Below are positions 1-8,058 of a stretch of 64,000 nucleotides of DNA, one piece after another. This DNA is from Kocuria sp. (lineage in GTDB: Bacteria; Actinomycetota; Actinomycetes; Actinomycetales; Micrococcaceae): assembly GCA_030454085.1 (NCBI GenBank), contig JAKDJD010000001.1, forward strand, positions 56,153 through 120,152, written 5' to 3'. The notes under the pieces are model-generated. The model was not told the DNA's origin. It ran no database searches and was given only the letters and a program-made list of their open reading frames with translations. A program made the position numbers and the translations under genes. Every line of letters begins with the position of its first letter. Within the stretch, counting starts at the first letter, position 1.

Positions 1-336
1 CATCGGACCCTCTTTCTCTCCACGCTCTCGTTGGGGGAGCTCAGGGGGTTGTATCCCCAGCCCGAAACGGAACGTTGGTTGGACGAACTCGTCGAACGGT
101 TCGCCGGACATGTGCTCGACGTGGACTCCCAGGTGGCTCGGGAATGGGCGGGAAGGTCCACGCCCCAGTCGATCCTTCGCTTGGGCAAGAGCCCCGGTGC
201 GTCCTGGACGGGAGCCGCGGTCGAGGGGCTCGTCGCGGCGACCGCACGGGTTCACGATCTGACCGTGATCTCCTCCAAGGCGGAAACCTATCGTTCGTGG
301 GGCGTCGAGGCTCTCGACCCCTGGACGGAGTCCTAG
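1..336 (+). CDS. VapC-like PIN-domain toxin, C-terminal part (5' end outside window)
   Basis: The reading frame is open from the first base, so this gene starts upstream of the window; only the last ~111 residues are seen. FLSTLSLGELRGL followed by a WLDEL...VLDVD stretch, then GLVAATARVHDLTVIS and a C-terminal DPW, is the layout of the PIN nuclease toxins of VapBC type II toxin-antitoxin systems, which cleave RNA. The conserved Glu of the first motif is present. The Asp that normally precedes the (L/I)xAATA helix is Glu here, and the usual TRNxxDF motif reads SSKAETY, so the metal site looks altered. A cognate antitoxin would lie upstream, outside the window. The family call is fairly secure; activity is doubtful. 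Confidence 0.72.
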   Translation, partial: HRTLFLSTLSLGELRGLYPQPETERWLDELVERFAGHVLDVDSQVAREWAGRSTPQSILRLGKSPGASWTGAAVEGLVAATARVHDLTVISSKAETYRSWGVEALDPWTES

Positions 337-351
337 GCCGGCCGCGCCGGC
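337..351. terminator. Short hairpin between convergent genes
   Basis: GCCGGC-CGC-GCCGGC is a perfect 6-bp stem with a 3-nt loop directly after the vapC-like stop codon and before the end of the convergent glycosyltransferase. There is no T-run, so it is a weak terminator candidate. Confidence 0.35.
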
Positions 352-396
352 AACTGGCCCGAGTGCGGAACCCGATGACGCAACCGGGTGATGAAG

Positions 397-1752
397 CTAG
401 GGCGCTCCCACATGCCGTGGAAAGGGCAGAGGCCGGTGCCGCGTCGTCGATCGTCCGCGTCCCGGTGAGCCCGGGCCGTGCTGTTCGCGCCACCGGTGCA
501 ATTGCCGAGCCCTGTGGAACTCGCCGGCCCGATGATAATGCCGCTCGAGTTCGCGGGACGTCGCCGGCCACGACTTGGCCTCCATGGCACGTCTGCCATT
601 CATGGCCAACTGGGCCCGAGCTGACGGGTCGACGAGTGATTCCACCATGTCACGCAGCATGCCAAGATCACCCGGACGGTACAGGCGGCCCGTGACCCCG
701 TCCTCGATGATGTCCAACGGACCTCCGCGCCCCACGGCCACCGTGGCGACTCCCGAGGCCATTGCTTCCTGGAGCGTCTGCCCGAAGGTCTCGAACTCAC
801 CAGGGTGAGCGAAGATGTCGAGGCTCGCCACGTGATCGGCCAGCTCCGTACCGGTCAGCTGACCCGTGAACACCGCACGGTGCAGCGTCGACGCGAGCCG
901 CGACGCATTCGGCCCATCGCCGACAATCACGAGTTTGACCCCCGGCAAGGACTGGAGCACGCGCAGGTCTTCGACTTGCTTCTCCGAAGCCAGACGCCCG
1001 ACGAAGCCCACGAGAGTGTCTCCGTCTTCGGCGCCCAGGCGGCGTCGCAGATCAGCACTGCGGCGGTCCGGACGGAACAGCTCGGTATCGACCCCGCGTC
1101 CCCACCGGAAGAGGCGGGGCACTCCGAGGGCCTCCAAATATTCTGCCGAGGACCGGGAAGGCGCCAGGGTCAGCGTGGCTTCGCGATGGATCGCAGCGAT
1201 GCGGTGGTCCGCCGTCGACTCGAGCCACGGCATCCCGTATCGATGCGTGTAGGCCGCTACGTCCGTCTGATAGACGGCGACACTGGGGATCCCGAGGATT
1301 TTCGCCGCAGCCACGGCGCGTGCCCCCAGGACGAACGGGGAGGCGACGTGCACGACGTCGGGCTGATAATCCACCATGATCCTGCGCACGGCCGAGACCG
1401 TCCCCGCGGAGAACCGAAGGGTCGGATAGCCCGTGAGCGGCAGCGACGGCAATCGTAGGGTCGGTACACCTTCCACGTCGTCGACCCACTGGCCCGGTGC
1501 CGGAAGGACGACGCCGGCGCCCTCCGAACGAGCTGCTCCCTCCGCTCCCGGCCGCAGACCGGGCGACGTCGGTTCGGAGGATCTAGGGGTCCTGGGGTGA
1601 GCCCAGTCCGAGGGCTTCAGGGCTCGGCCCGAGGGCGCCAGATGCATGAGCTCGTGCCCCATACGTCGCAGATTCTCTGCGCTGCGCAGAAGGGACGTGG
1701 TCACACCGCTCATGTGGGGGACAAATGATTCCGCAACCATCAGAATTCGCAC
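397..1752 (-). CDS. GT4-family glycosyltransferase (MgtA/PimB-like mannosyltransferase)
   Basis: About 451 residues. The N-terminus VRILMVAESFVPHMSGVTTS is the donor-fold start of GT-B family 4 enzymes. The second half has VGFVGRLASEKQVEDL, KLVIVGDGP, and the nucleotide-sugar motif FETFGQTLQEAMASG near residue 330. The closest known relatives are the GDP-mannose-dependent alpha-mannosyltransferases of actinobacterial lipomannan and glycolipid synthesis, so a role in cell-envelope glycolipids at the cytoplasmic membrane face is inferred, but the acceptor is unknown. I chose the GTG at 1752 because it sits directly at the conserved start; a longer frame to 1830 would run into the divergent promoter region, and ATG at 1740 is also possible. 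The C-terminal ~30 residues are Arg/Pro-rich and probably disordered. Confidence 0.82.
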   Translation of the reverse strand: MRILMVAESFVPHMSGVTTSLLRSAENLRRMGHELMHLAPSGRALKPSDWAHPRTPRSSEPTSPGLRPGAEGAARSEGAGVVLPAPGQWVDDVEGVPTLRLPSLPLTGYPTLRFSAGTVSAVRRIMVDYQPDVVHVASPFVLGARAVAAAKILGIPSVAVYQTDVAAYTHRYGMPWLESTADHRIAAIHREATLTLAPSRSSAEYLEALGVPRLFRWGRGVDTELFRPDRRSADLRRRLGAEDGDTLVGFVGRLASEKQVEDLRVLQSLPGVKLVIVGDGPNASRLASTLHRAVFTGQLTGTELADHVASLDIFAHPGEFETFGQTLQEAMASGVATVAVGRGGPLDIIEDGVTGRLYRPGDLGMLRDMVESLVDPSARAQLAMNGRRAMEAKSWPATSRELERHYHRAGEFHRARQLHRWREQHGPGSPGRGRSTTRHRPLPFPRHVGAP

Positions 1753-1860
1753 ACTCCAAGAACAACCGCTGATTCCGAACATCGGGTGAAGGCCCGTGAG
1801 ACCTCGGATTGCCTGTGGATTAAAAGCCAAACGCCCGCGCGCGTGACATGATGAGAGGCG

Positions 1861-3987
1861 ATGATGAAGACGCCTCGCAGACCCCCGCGCTCCCGGTCAT
1901 TGCCCATGCCGCTGTGGCTCCAGGCCATGATCGAAATACTCCTGACCAGCATCGCTTCGCTGGTTGTCGTCCTCGTCGTGCTCTTGATCGGATGGGCCTC
2001 CCTCGGGTTCGTCGGCTCGCCGGCAACGGTCCTGGCAGCGACGGGCCAATTGTGGCTGGCGGGCCACGGCGTGGACCTGCACCTGAACATCCCCATGACG
2101 GACTCCGCGCAGGCCGTCAGCGGAGTCGCGAGGCTGACGCCGCTGGGGCTGACCCTGGTGCTGCTCCTCTTCGCACGCCGTGCGGGCAAGCGGCTCGCGC
2201 GAGCCTCCTACGAGGGTCAGTTCTGGCAGGCCCTGGTCGGGGCCGGGCTGATGTACATGGCCATCGGTTTGGCGCTGAGCCTCGTGACGAGCACCTCGGC
2301 GCTGTCGACCAATCCCTTGGTCTCCGCGATCGTGCCGCTCGGCGTGCTCCTGGTCGGGATGTTCTGGGGCGGGCACAAGGTCGCGGGCTCCTGGTTGCGT
2401 CTGGTCGGCATCGACCCGAAGGAGCTGTCCGACCGGTACAGCCAGTATTCCAAGTGGGCCGGGGCCTACATGGTCTCCCTGATCCGCGCGGCCTGGGTCG
2501 GTTTCATGGGCCTCATCGCGACCGGCGCTCTGTTGGCCGGGGTCTCGATCTTCTTCCACTGGAACCGCATGATCGCGCTGTACCAGGGTCTTCATGGCGG
2601 TTTCCTCGGGGACATCTCGGTGACCTTGTTGCAATTTGCCCTGTTGCCCAATCTGATTGTCTTTGCTCTGGCCTGGGGGAGCGGCGCCGGATTCTCCGTC
2701 GGGGAGGGGACCTTGGTGTCTCCAGCGACCACGAACGCAGGCGCTCTGCCGTCCCTCCCAGTCCTCGGTGCCGTACCCGCCGACGCCACGGCATGGGCCT
2801 ACGTGGTTCTGGCCCTGCCAGTACTCGCCGGTGCGCTCGCCGGGTGGTATTTCATTCGCGAGGGGGAGAACCACCTCGACGAATGGTTCGCCCTCAAACT
2901 GTCCTGGCGTTGGCTCGCCGCCGTGCTCTCGGGGCTGACCCTGGCTATCGGCCTGGGCATCCTGGTCGGTCTTGGCGCATGCCTCCTGGCGGCCATGGCC
3001 CACGGCTCGCTGGGTGTCGGCAGGTTCACTGATTTCGGCCCCAACCCTTGGGTCACGGGCATCTGGGCGGCGGTGACCATTGCGATCGGCGCCGTGATCG
3101 GTCAGCTGGTCGGGCCGTGGATCGAAAACGATCCGGCCACGGATGTCGAGCCCGAGCCACGGTCGAAGCCCTCAAACAAGGAGGCCTCGAGCGCAAAGAC
3201 ATCGGCCAAGGGTGCACGGCGTGCGACGCCGGCCACGACGTCGTCGGGCAGATCGACCCGGGCGACCGGCCGGACATCCTCCCGAGGTGAAACCTCGGCC
3301 TCGAGTACCACGAAGGGCGCGGCATCACAGCGCGCGGGATCGCGATCCGGAGCGTCCGAGGCCGCGGGGTCCGGTGCCAGGGTCACCGGTGGTACGAAGG
3401 CCCGCCCGATGTCCACGGAGTCCGAGGAAGCCGCTCTGAACGGATCCGCCGAGGACCGGAGTGCTGCCTCCACACGCGCGGCGTCGACTCGAACGGTGTC
3501 CGGGGCAGGCGCCTCAAGGGCCGGAGGGGCGCGCGGGTCCGGCTCGAAGACGCGATCTTCTCCCACGCCCGCCTCATCGGCCGCGGGTTCTTCCGGGCAC
3601 GGATCGACGGAGCGACCGACCAAGGTCACGGCCTCTTCCCGCAAGGTGGCCCAGGAACCGATCGAAGCGGATTCCGCTGCGGGTCAGACCGAAGCGACCA
3701 CATCCGGAACCGTCGACGGAGACTCGGCCCTGCCCTGGGCCGGGCCCGGAGCACCGGAACCTGCCTCCGAGCAGGACCGGGCCGGGCAGGCGCCGGAGGA
3801 GAAGGACACGCGGACCGATTCGGGGACCGAGGAATCCGCCGGGACGTCGGGTGCATCGTCGGCCCCGGCCGTGGGTGCGCCGAGGGATGCCCAGGAGGGC
3901 AGGCAGGCTCCGACGGAGCCTGAGGAAGCGCACGCGGTTCCCGAGAAACGACCCGTCATCGGCCGGCCGAAACGTCGTCGTCGCTGA
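1861..3987 (+). CDS. PerM-like multispanning membrane protein (DUF6350)
   Basis: A 708-residue protein with about ten hydrophobic segments in residues 20-430, followed by a ~280-residue tail almost entirely of Ser, Thr, Ala, Gly, Lys and acidic residues, ending in a basic RPKRRRR. The membrane part matches the DUF6350 family, which includes mycobacterial PerM (Rv0955), linked there to cell division and persistence. The family also sits upstream of purN and purH in mycobacteria, as here. ATG 1861 has GAGAGG 2-7 nt upstream; ATG 1864 is an alternative. The tail looks like a natural low-complexity cytoplasmic region and not a frameshift, because the frame and GC-rich codon use stay consistent to the stop. 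Function is inferred from family only. Confidence 0.8.
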   Translation: MMKTPRRPPRSRSLPMPLWLQAMIEILLTSIASLVVVLVVLLIGWASLGFVGSPATVLAATGQLWLAGHGVDLHLNIPMTDSAQAVSGVARLTPLGLTLVLLLFARRAGKRLARASYEGQFWQALVGAGLMYMAIGLALSLVTSTSALSTNPLVSAIVPLGVLLVGMFWGGHKVAGSWLRLVGIDPKELSDRYSQYSKWAGAYMVSLIRAAWVGFMGLIATGALLAGVSIFFHWNRMIALYQGLHGGFLGDISVTLLQFALLPNLIVFALAWGSGAGFSVGEGTLVSPATTNAGALPSLPVLGAVPADATAWAYVVLALPVLAGALAGWYFIREGENHLDEWFALKLSWRWLAAVLSGLTLAIGLGILVGLGACLLAAMAHGSLGVGRFTDFGPNPWVTGIWAAVTIAIGAVIGQLVGPWIENDPATDVEPEPRSKPSNKEASSAKTSAKGARRATPATTSSGRSTRATGRTSSRGETSASSTTKGAASQRAGSRSGASEAAGSGARVTGGTKARPMSTESEEAALNGSAEDRSAASTRAASTRTVSGAGASRAGGARGSGSKTRSSPTPASSAAGSSGHGSTERPTKVTASSRKVAQEPIEADSAAGQTEATTSGTVDGDSALPWAGPGAPEPASEQDRAGQAPEEKDTRTDSGTEESAGTSGASSAPAVGAPRDAQEGRQAPTEPEEAHAVPEKRPVIGRPKRRRR

Positions 3988-4023
3988 CCGCGACGGCGAC
4001 TCCGCGGCGCCACCAGTGGAACG

Positions 4024-4446
4024 TCACCAGTGGATCTTGCTCATCATGGAATCGAAGAGACTCTGTCGGCAGGCGTCCCCGGAGGAAATGGTCAGCGAGT
4101 TCTGGACGCATTCCCGGTACTCAGAAGTCACTCCCCACAGGGCAAGATTGACTCCGGCGTTGGCGGCGAAATAGAGATCCGCCAGGAGAACGAGCGAGAG
4201 GACGACGTACCCGATCCAGCCCGCGCGGATCCTCTTCAACGCGACCATGGTCAGGATGCACCAGAGCGCGGCCGCAACCATGAGGATCATGGACACCACC
4301 AGAGCCACCGCTCCGACGGGCGAAGTGGAGAGCAGGCTGGCCACGAGCCCCGCGACCGACAGGAGAATCGTGATCCGCGACCGATAAACCAGGGAGTGAT
4401 GATGCCGTGGATTCGTCTGGTCCTCTGCGGGGTTGGGTGATGTCAT
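4024..4446 (-). CDS. Small four-helix membrane protein, unknown function
   Basis: 140 residues with a polar N-terminus (MTSPNPAEDQ), then hydrophobic stretches at roughly residues 27-46, 49-68, 78-98 and a weaker one near 100-112, ending in SSGDACRQSLFDSMMSKIHW. Two Cys residues in the last 30 positions could pair. I do not recognise the family. The frame extends further upstream but through purN; ATG 4446 is chosen because a TAGGGT -10 hexamer lies exactly 7 nt before it, mirroring the promoter of divergent purN. It converges with the perM-like gene, 36 nt between stops. Co-regulation with purN through the shared promoter is an inference. Confidence 0.72.
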   Translation of the reverse strand: MTSPNPAEDQTNPRHHHSLVYRSRITILLSVAGLVASLLSTSPVGAVALVVSMILMVAAALWCILTMVALKRIRAGWIGYVVLSLVLLADLYFAANAGVNLALWGVTSEYRECVQNSLTISSGDACRQSLFDSMMSKIHW

Positions 4447-4485
4447 GTCATCAACCCTACCGGCCGGATCGGTAGGGTTGATCGC
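4447..4485. promoter_or_regulatory. Mirror-image divergent leaderless promoter (purN / membrane protein)
   Basis: A perfect 13-bp inverted repeat, ATCAACCCTACCG (4450-4462) and CGGTAGGGTTGAT (4470-4482), separated by 7 nt. On each strand the arm contains TAGGGT (plus 4473-4478; minus 4459-4454), and on each strand exactly 7 nt separate this hexamer from the ATG (4486 and 4446). That fits a -10 element of a leaderless transcript in both directions. The palindrome could also bind a regulator that would control both genes at once. Confidence 0.7.
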
Positions 4486-5049
4486 ATGCGAATAGTGGTC
4501 ATGGTTTCCGGTTCCGGAACCAATCTTCAGTCTCTCCTGGATGCCGTTCGGACCGGAACGCTCGACGCCGACGTGGTCGCGGTCGGTGCCGACAAACCGT
4601 GTCGTGGCATCGAACGAGCCGGCGAGGCCGGAATCGAGGACTTCGTGGTCCCGCCGGGTGATTACCCGGACCGCGCAGCCTGGAACCGGGCCCTCGAGGA
4701 AAAAATCGCCTCGTACGATCCGGACTATGTGGTCTTCGCCGGATTCATGCGCATCGTGGATGCGGGCCTTGTAGCCCGTTTCGAGCGGAGGATCATCAAC
4801 ACCCATCCCGCGTTGCTGCCGTCCTTCCCCGGCGCCCACGGGGTGCGGGACGCCCTCGCCCACGGCGTGAAAATCACGGGGGTCACGGTCCACCTGGTGG
4901 ACTCGGGCGTGGACACCGGACCCATCCTTGCCCAGGCCGCGGTGCCCGTCCTGGACAACGACGACGAGCAGACCCTGCACGAACGCATCAGGCAGGAAGA
5001 GCGGTCACTGCTCGTAACCACCATCAAGAACTTGGCGACCTGCCCATAG
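4486..5049 (+). CDS. purN: Phosphoribosylglycinamide formyltransferase (PurN, GART)
   Basis: Transfers formyl from 10-formyl-tetrahydrofolate to GAR, third step of purine synthesis, in the cytosol. 187 residues, normal for the family. VSGSGTNLQSL (8-18) binds phosphoribosyl; catalytic residues N105, H107 (in INTHPALLP) and D143 (in GVDTGP) match the E. coli N106/H108/D144 set. Start ATG 4486 lacks a ribosome binding site and lies 7 nt after TAGGGT, so translation is probably leaderless. purH follows after 54 nt, probably in the same operon. The 10-formyl-THF it needs is made by FolD, encoded at 22.4 kb. Confidence 0.96.
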   Translation: MRIVVMVSGSGTNLQSLLDAVRTGTLDADVVAVGADKPCRGIERAGEAGIEDFVVPPGDYPDRAAWNRALEEKIASYDPDYVVFAGFMRIVDAGLVARFERRIINTHPALLPSFPGAHGVRDALAHGVKITGVTVHLVDSGVDTGPILAQAAVPVLDNDDEQTLHERIRQEERSLLVTTIKNLATCP

Positions 5050-5103
5050 ACTGGACGTCGTCACCGACAAGCAGTCAGCCAGAACCGAAGAGTTGGAGTT
5101 TCC

Positions 5104-6714
5104 GTGTCCCTGACCGAACTGGACCGTGTGCCTTTCAAGAGAGCCCTGATTTCCGTTTTCGACAAGACCGGGCTGGACGACCTTGCCCGCGGTCTGCATG
5201 AGGCCGGCGTAGACATCGTCTCCACGGGCTCCACGGCGCAGAAAATCAAGGACGCCGGCGTACCGGTCACGGAAGTCGCCGAGATCACTGAGCTCCCCGA
5301 ATGCCTCGAGGGCCGGGTCAAGACGCTGCACCCGCGGATCCACGCCGGAATCCTCGCGGATCGTCGCAAGAGCGACCACATCCAGCAGCTCTCTGACCTG
5401 GGCGTGGAGCCATTCGACCTCGTCGTCGTCAACTTGTACCCCTTCTCCGACACTGTCGCTTCGGGCGCCGGCGAAGAGGACATCATCGAGAAGATCGACA
5501 TCGGGGGCCCCTCGATGGTCCGTGCGGCAGCGAAGAACCACCACAGCGTGTCGGTCGTCGTGGACCCGAAACAGTACGAGCGCGTCGTCGAGGCCGCCCG
5601 TGGTGGAGGGTTCGATCTGGCCGAAAGGCGGCGGCTCGCGGCGGGGGCCTTCTCCCACACGGCCGCCTACGACACTGCCGTGGCAACCTGGACCCAGCAG
5701 CAATTCGCCCAGGATCCGGACGCCAACTTCTGGCCGCCCTACGCCGGCATGGGCTTCGAGCGCTCGGAATCCTTGCGGTACGGGGAGAACCCGCACCAGC
5801 GCGGAGCCTTGTACGTCGACCCCGCGACCGCTCCCGGCATCGCGCAGGCCGAACAGCTCGGCGGCAAGGAAATGTCCTACAACAATTACGTGGACGGCGA
5901 CGCCGCCCTCCGCGCGGCCTTCGACTTCGACGATCCCGCGGTCGCCGTGATCAAGCACAACAACCCCTGCGGGATCGCGGTGGCCGGGCCTGACGCGGAG
6001 GACCCCATCGCGGAAGCGCACCGCAAGGCCCACGCCTGCGACCCGTTGTCCGCGTACGGCGGCGTGATCGCGGCCAACCGCGAAGTGACCCGCGGAATGG
6101 CCGAGACGGTCAAAGGGATCTTCACCGAGGTGATTATCGCACCGTCCTATGAGCCCGAGGCCCTCGAGCTTCTCCGGACGAAAAAGAACCTCAGGATCTT
6201 GGTCCTTCCTGAGGGCTTCGAGCGCGGATCCGTCGAATACCGACAGGTGTCCGGGGGCGCCCTGTTCCAGCAGAGCGACCGCTTGCAGGCCGAAGGCGAC
6301 GACCCTTCGACATGGAGCCTCGTGGCTGGGTCCGCGGCGGACGAGAAAACTCTTCAGGACTTGGCCTTCGCGTGGCGTGCCCTGCGGTCGGCCAAGTCCA
6401 ACGCGATCCTTCTGGCCGACGACGGCGCCGCCGTCGGCATCGGCATGGGCCAGGTCAACCGGGTCGATTCGTGCAAGCTCTCGGTCGAACGAGCCAACTC
6501 CCTGGGTGAGGACGGTCAGGAGAGAGCTCGCGGTGCCGTGGCCGCGTCCGATGCCTTCTTCCCCTTCGCCGACGGCCTCGAGGTCCTGCTGGAATCCGGT
6601 GTGCGCGCCGTCGTCCAGCCGGGTGGTTCGATCCGCGACGAGGAAGTCATCGACGCCGCCGAGAAGGCCGGCGTGACAATGTACGTGACGGGCGCCCGTC
6701 ACTTCTTCCACTAG
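5104..6714 (+). CDS. purH: Bifunctional AICAR formyltransferase / IMP cyclohydrolase (PurH)
   Basis: Catalyses the last two steps of IMP synthesis. 536 residues. The N-terminal MGS-like cyclohydrolase domain carries [18 protein letters not shown] and [13 protein letters not shown]; the C-terminal transformylase domain has the KHNNPCG motif at ~284-290 and ends GARHFFH as in typical PurH. GTG 5104 is preceded by GGAG with 8 nt spacing. It follows purN by 54 nt in one operon. No lesions seen. Downstream to 6888 there is only GC-rich intergenic sequence with a GCGCGGCG/CGCCGCGC hairpin that may end transcription. Confidence 0.97.
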   Translation: MSLTELDRVPFKRALISVFDKTGLDDLARGLHEAGVDIVSTGSTAQKIKDAGVPVTEVAEITELPECLEGRVKTLHPRIHAGILADRRKSDHIQQLSDLGVEPFDLVVVNLYPFSDTVASGAGEEDIIEKIDIGGPSMVRAAAKNHHSVSVVVDPKQYERVVEAARGGGFDLAERRRLAAGAFSHTAAYDTAVATWTQQQFAQDPDANFWPPYAGMGFERSESLRYGENPHQRGALYVDPATAPGIAQAEQLGGKEMSYNNYVDGDAALRAAFDFDDPAVAVIKHNNPCGIAVAGPDAEDPIAEAHRKAHACDPLSAYGGVIAANREVTRGMAETVKGIFTEVIIAPSYEPEALELLRTKKNLRILVLPEGFERGSVEYRQVSGGALFQQSDRLQAEGDDPSTWSLVAGSAADEKTLQDLAFAWRALRSAKSNAILLADDGAAVGIGMGQVNRVDSCKLSVERANSLGEDGQERARGAVAASDAFFPFADGLEVLLESGVRAVVQPGGSIRDEEVIDAAEKAGVTMYVTGARHFFH

Positions 6715-6888
6715 ATCAGTCACCGGCGGTACGCCGCTCCTTGTCGCCCGATCGACCTGCCAGGTCTCGTCCGGGGCAAGGCGCGGCGCGGCCGGCGACG
6801 CCGCGCGCTCAGCTCCGGGCTGCCACGGCTCGGCGGCGACGGGGTGGAGCAATTGACCCTTCGGGTCGAGGGGGACCAAAATCAGGTC

Positions 6889-7907
6889 ATGCGCAGTGAC
6901 GGGGAGATCGAATCGGGCGAATCAGTGACCATCTACGATGTGGCTGCTGAAGCCGGGGTCGCCGCATCGACCGTCTCCAGGACCTTTTCCCGCCCCGGCC
7001 GGGTCTCCTACTCCACGGCGGAGAGAGTGCGCCCGCGGCCGAACGCATCGGATACCGGACCGAGGCCGTGGCGCGTGCCTCGGCTACCGGGGGTTCGGCG
7101 ACGAAGACCCTGGGCCTCGTGGTCGCGGACATCGCCAACCCCGTATTCATCGAGATGGTGCGAGGCGCGGAGTACGCCGCGTCGCAGGCGGGGCTCACGG
7201 TGGTCTTCTCCAATTCCCGCGAGAACGGGAAGCGCGAGTACGAGGCCCTGAACCGCGCCCTGCCGACGGTCGACGGACTGCTTCTCGCGGGGTCCAGACT
7301 GCCCGACACCACGATCCGTACGTTCGCCAAACAGAAGGCGATGGTCGTCATGAACCGAGAGGTTCGCGGCGTCGCGTCGGTCGTGATCGACCAGCGCGAA
7401 GGTGCTCACACCGCCGCCGAACATCTGGCGAGTCACGGGGCACGTAGCATCGCCTACCTCGCGGGCCCCGAACGATCGTGGGCCGACGGTATGCGATGGA
7501 CGGGGGTCCGCGATGCGGCGGCCGTGCTCGGGATCGAGGCCCGACGACTGGGCCCGTTCCTGCCGACCATGACCGGCGGACAACGTGCCGCCGAAGCCTG
7601 GTTGGGCTCTCGTACGGACGGAGTGATCGCCTACAACGACCTGATGGCCCTCAGCTTCATGCAGACCGTCCAGATCCGGGGCCTGGAGGTTCCGGACGAC
7701 GTCGGCATCGTGGGGTTCGATGACTTGCTGGCCTCCCGCCTGACCAGGCCCCAGCTGAGCACGGTCATCGGGCCGCTCGAACGCATGGGTGCGACGGCGG
7801 CGGCCCACGTGATGGCGATAGCGAACGGGGCACACGCCACCACGGACCGACCGGTCGTCATGCCCGCGCGATTGATCGCGCGGGGCAGCTCGGAACCGCG
7901 GCCCTGA
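6889..7907 (+). pseudogene. LacI-family regulator, broken by a frameshift
   Basis: The N-terminal helix-turn-helix (VTIYDVAAEAGVAASTVSRT, then YSTAERVR) is in one frame up to about base 7032; the rest continues one frame over from GCG 7035 (AAERIGYRTEAVARAS...). The second part has the full effector-binding domain (TLGLVVADIANPVF, then ...GIVGFDDLLASRLTRPQLSTV). Deletion of one base near 7033 in a codon of the expected ERVRxAAERIGY region explains it. Start ATG 6889 is chosen; GTG 6844 is also in frame. Position just before uxaC suggests a hexuronate-responsive repressor of the downstream cluster. Either a real loss of function or a sequencing error; the sequence alone cannot tell. Confidence 0.85.
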
Positions 7908-8003
7908 TTTCACGCCGTACGGTCGACGGCGGAACGCTCCCGATGCTCGGGTGATCGGCCGTTGCCCTCCGACGGTTGCCGAGATCTCCTCGAGAAGCGA
8001 TCT

Positions 8004-8052
8004 GGCAACTAGTGGCAACCGTTGCCCGTGTCACCGCGTCCGGACGTGCAAT
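8004..8052 (+). promoter_or_regulatory. Putative LacI-type operator and promoter before uxaC
   Basis: GGCAAC occurs at 8004-8009 and again inside the 13-bp palindrome GGCAACCGTTGCC (8014-8026); further GTTGCC boxes lie at 7962-7967 and 7974-7979. TTGCCC inside the palindrome could serve as a -35, with TGCAAT (8047-8052) a poor -10 six nt before the uxaC start. Repeated palindromic GGCAAC boxes beside a LacI gene are consistent with its operator. Prediction only. Confidence 0.45.
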
Positions 8053-8058
8053 GGACTC

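Noticed and set aside
5005..6879. Long minus-strand frame (624 codons) opposite purH
   Set aside because: Wholly antisense to a clear purH; composition is a mirror of GC-rich codons and no domain is seen.
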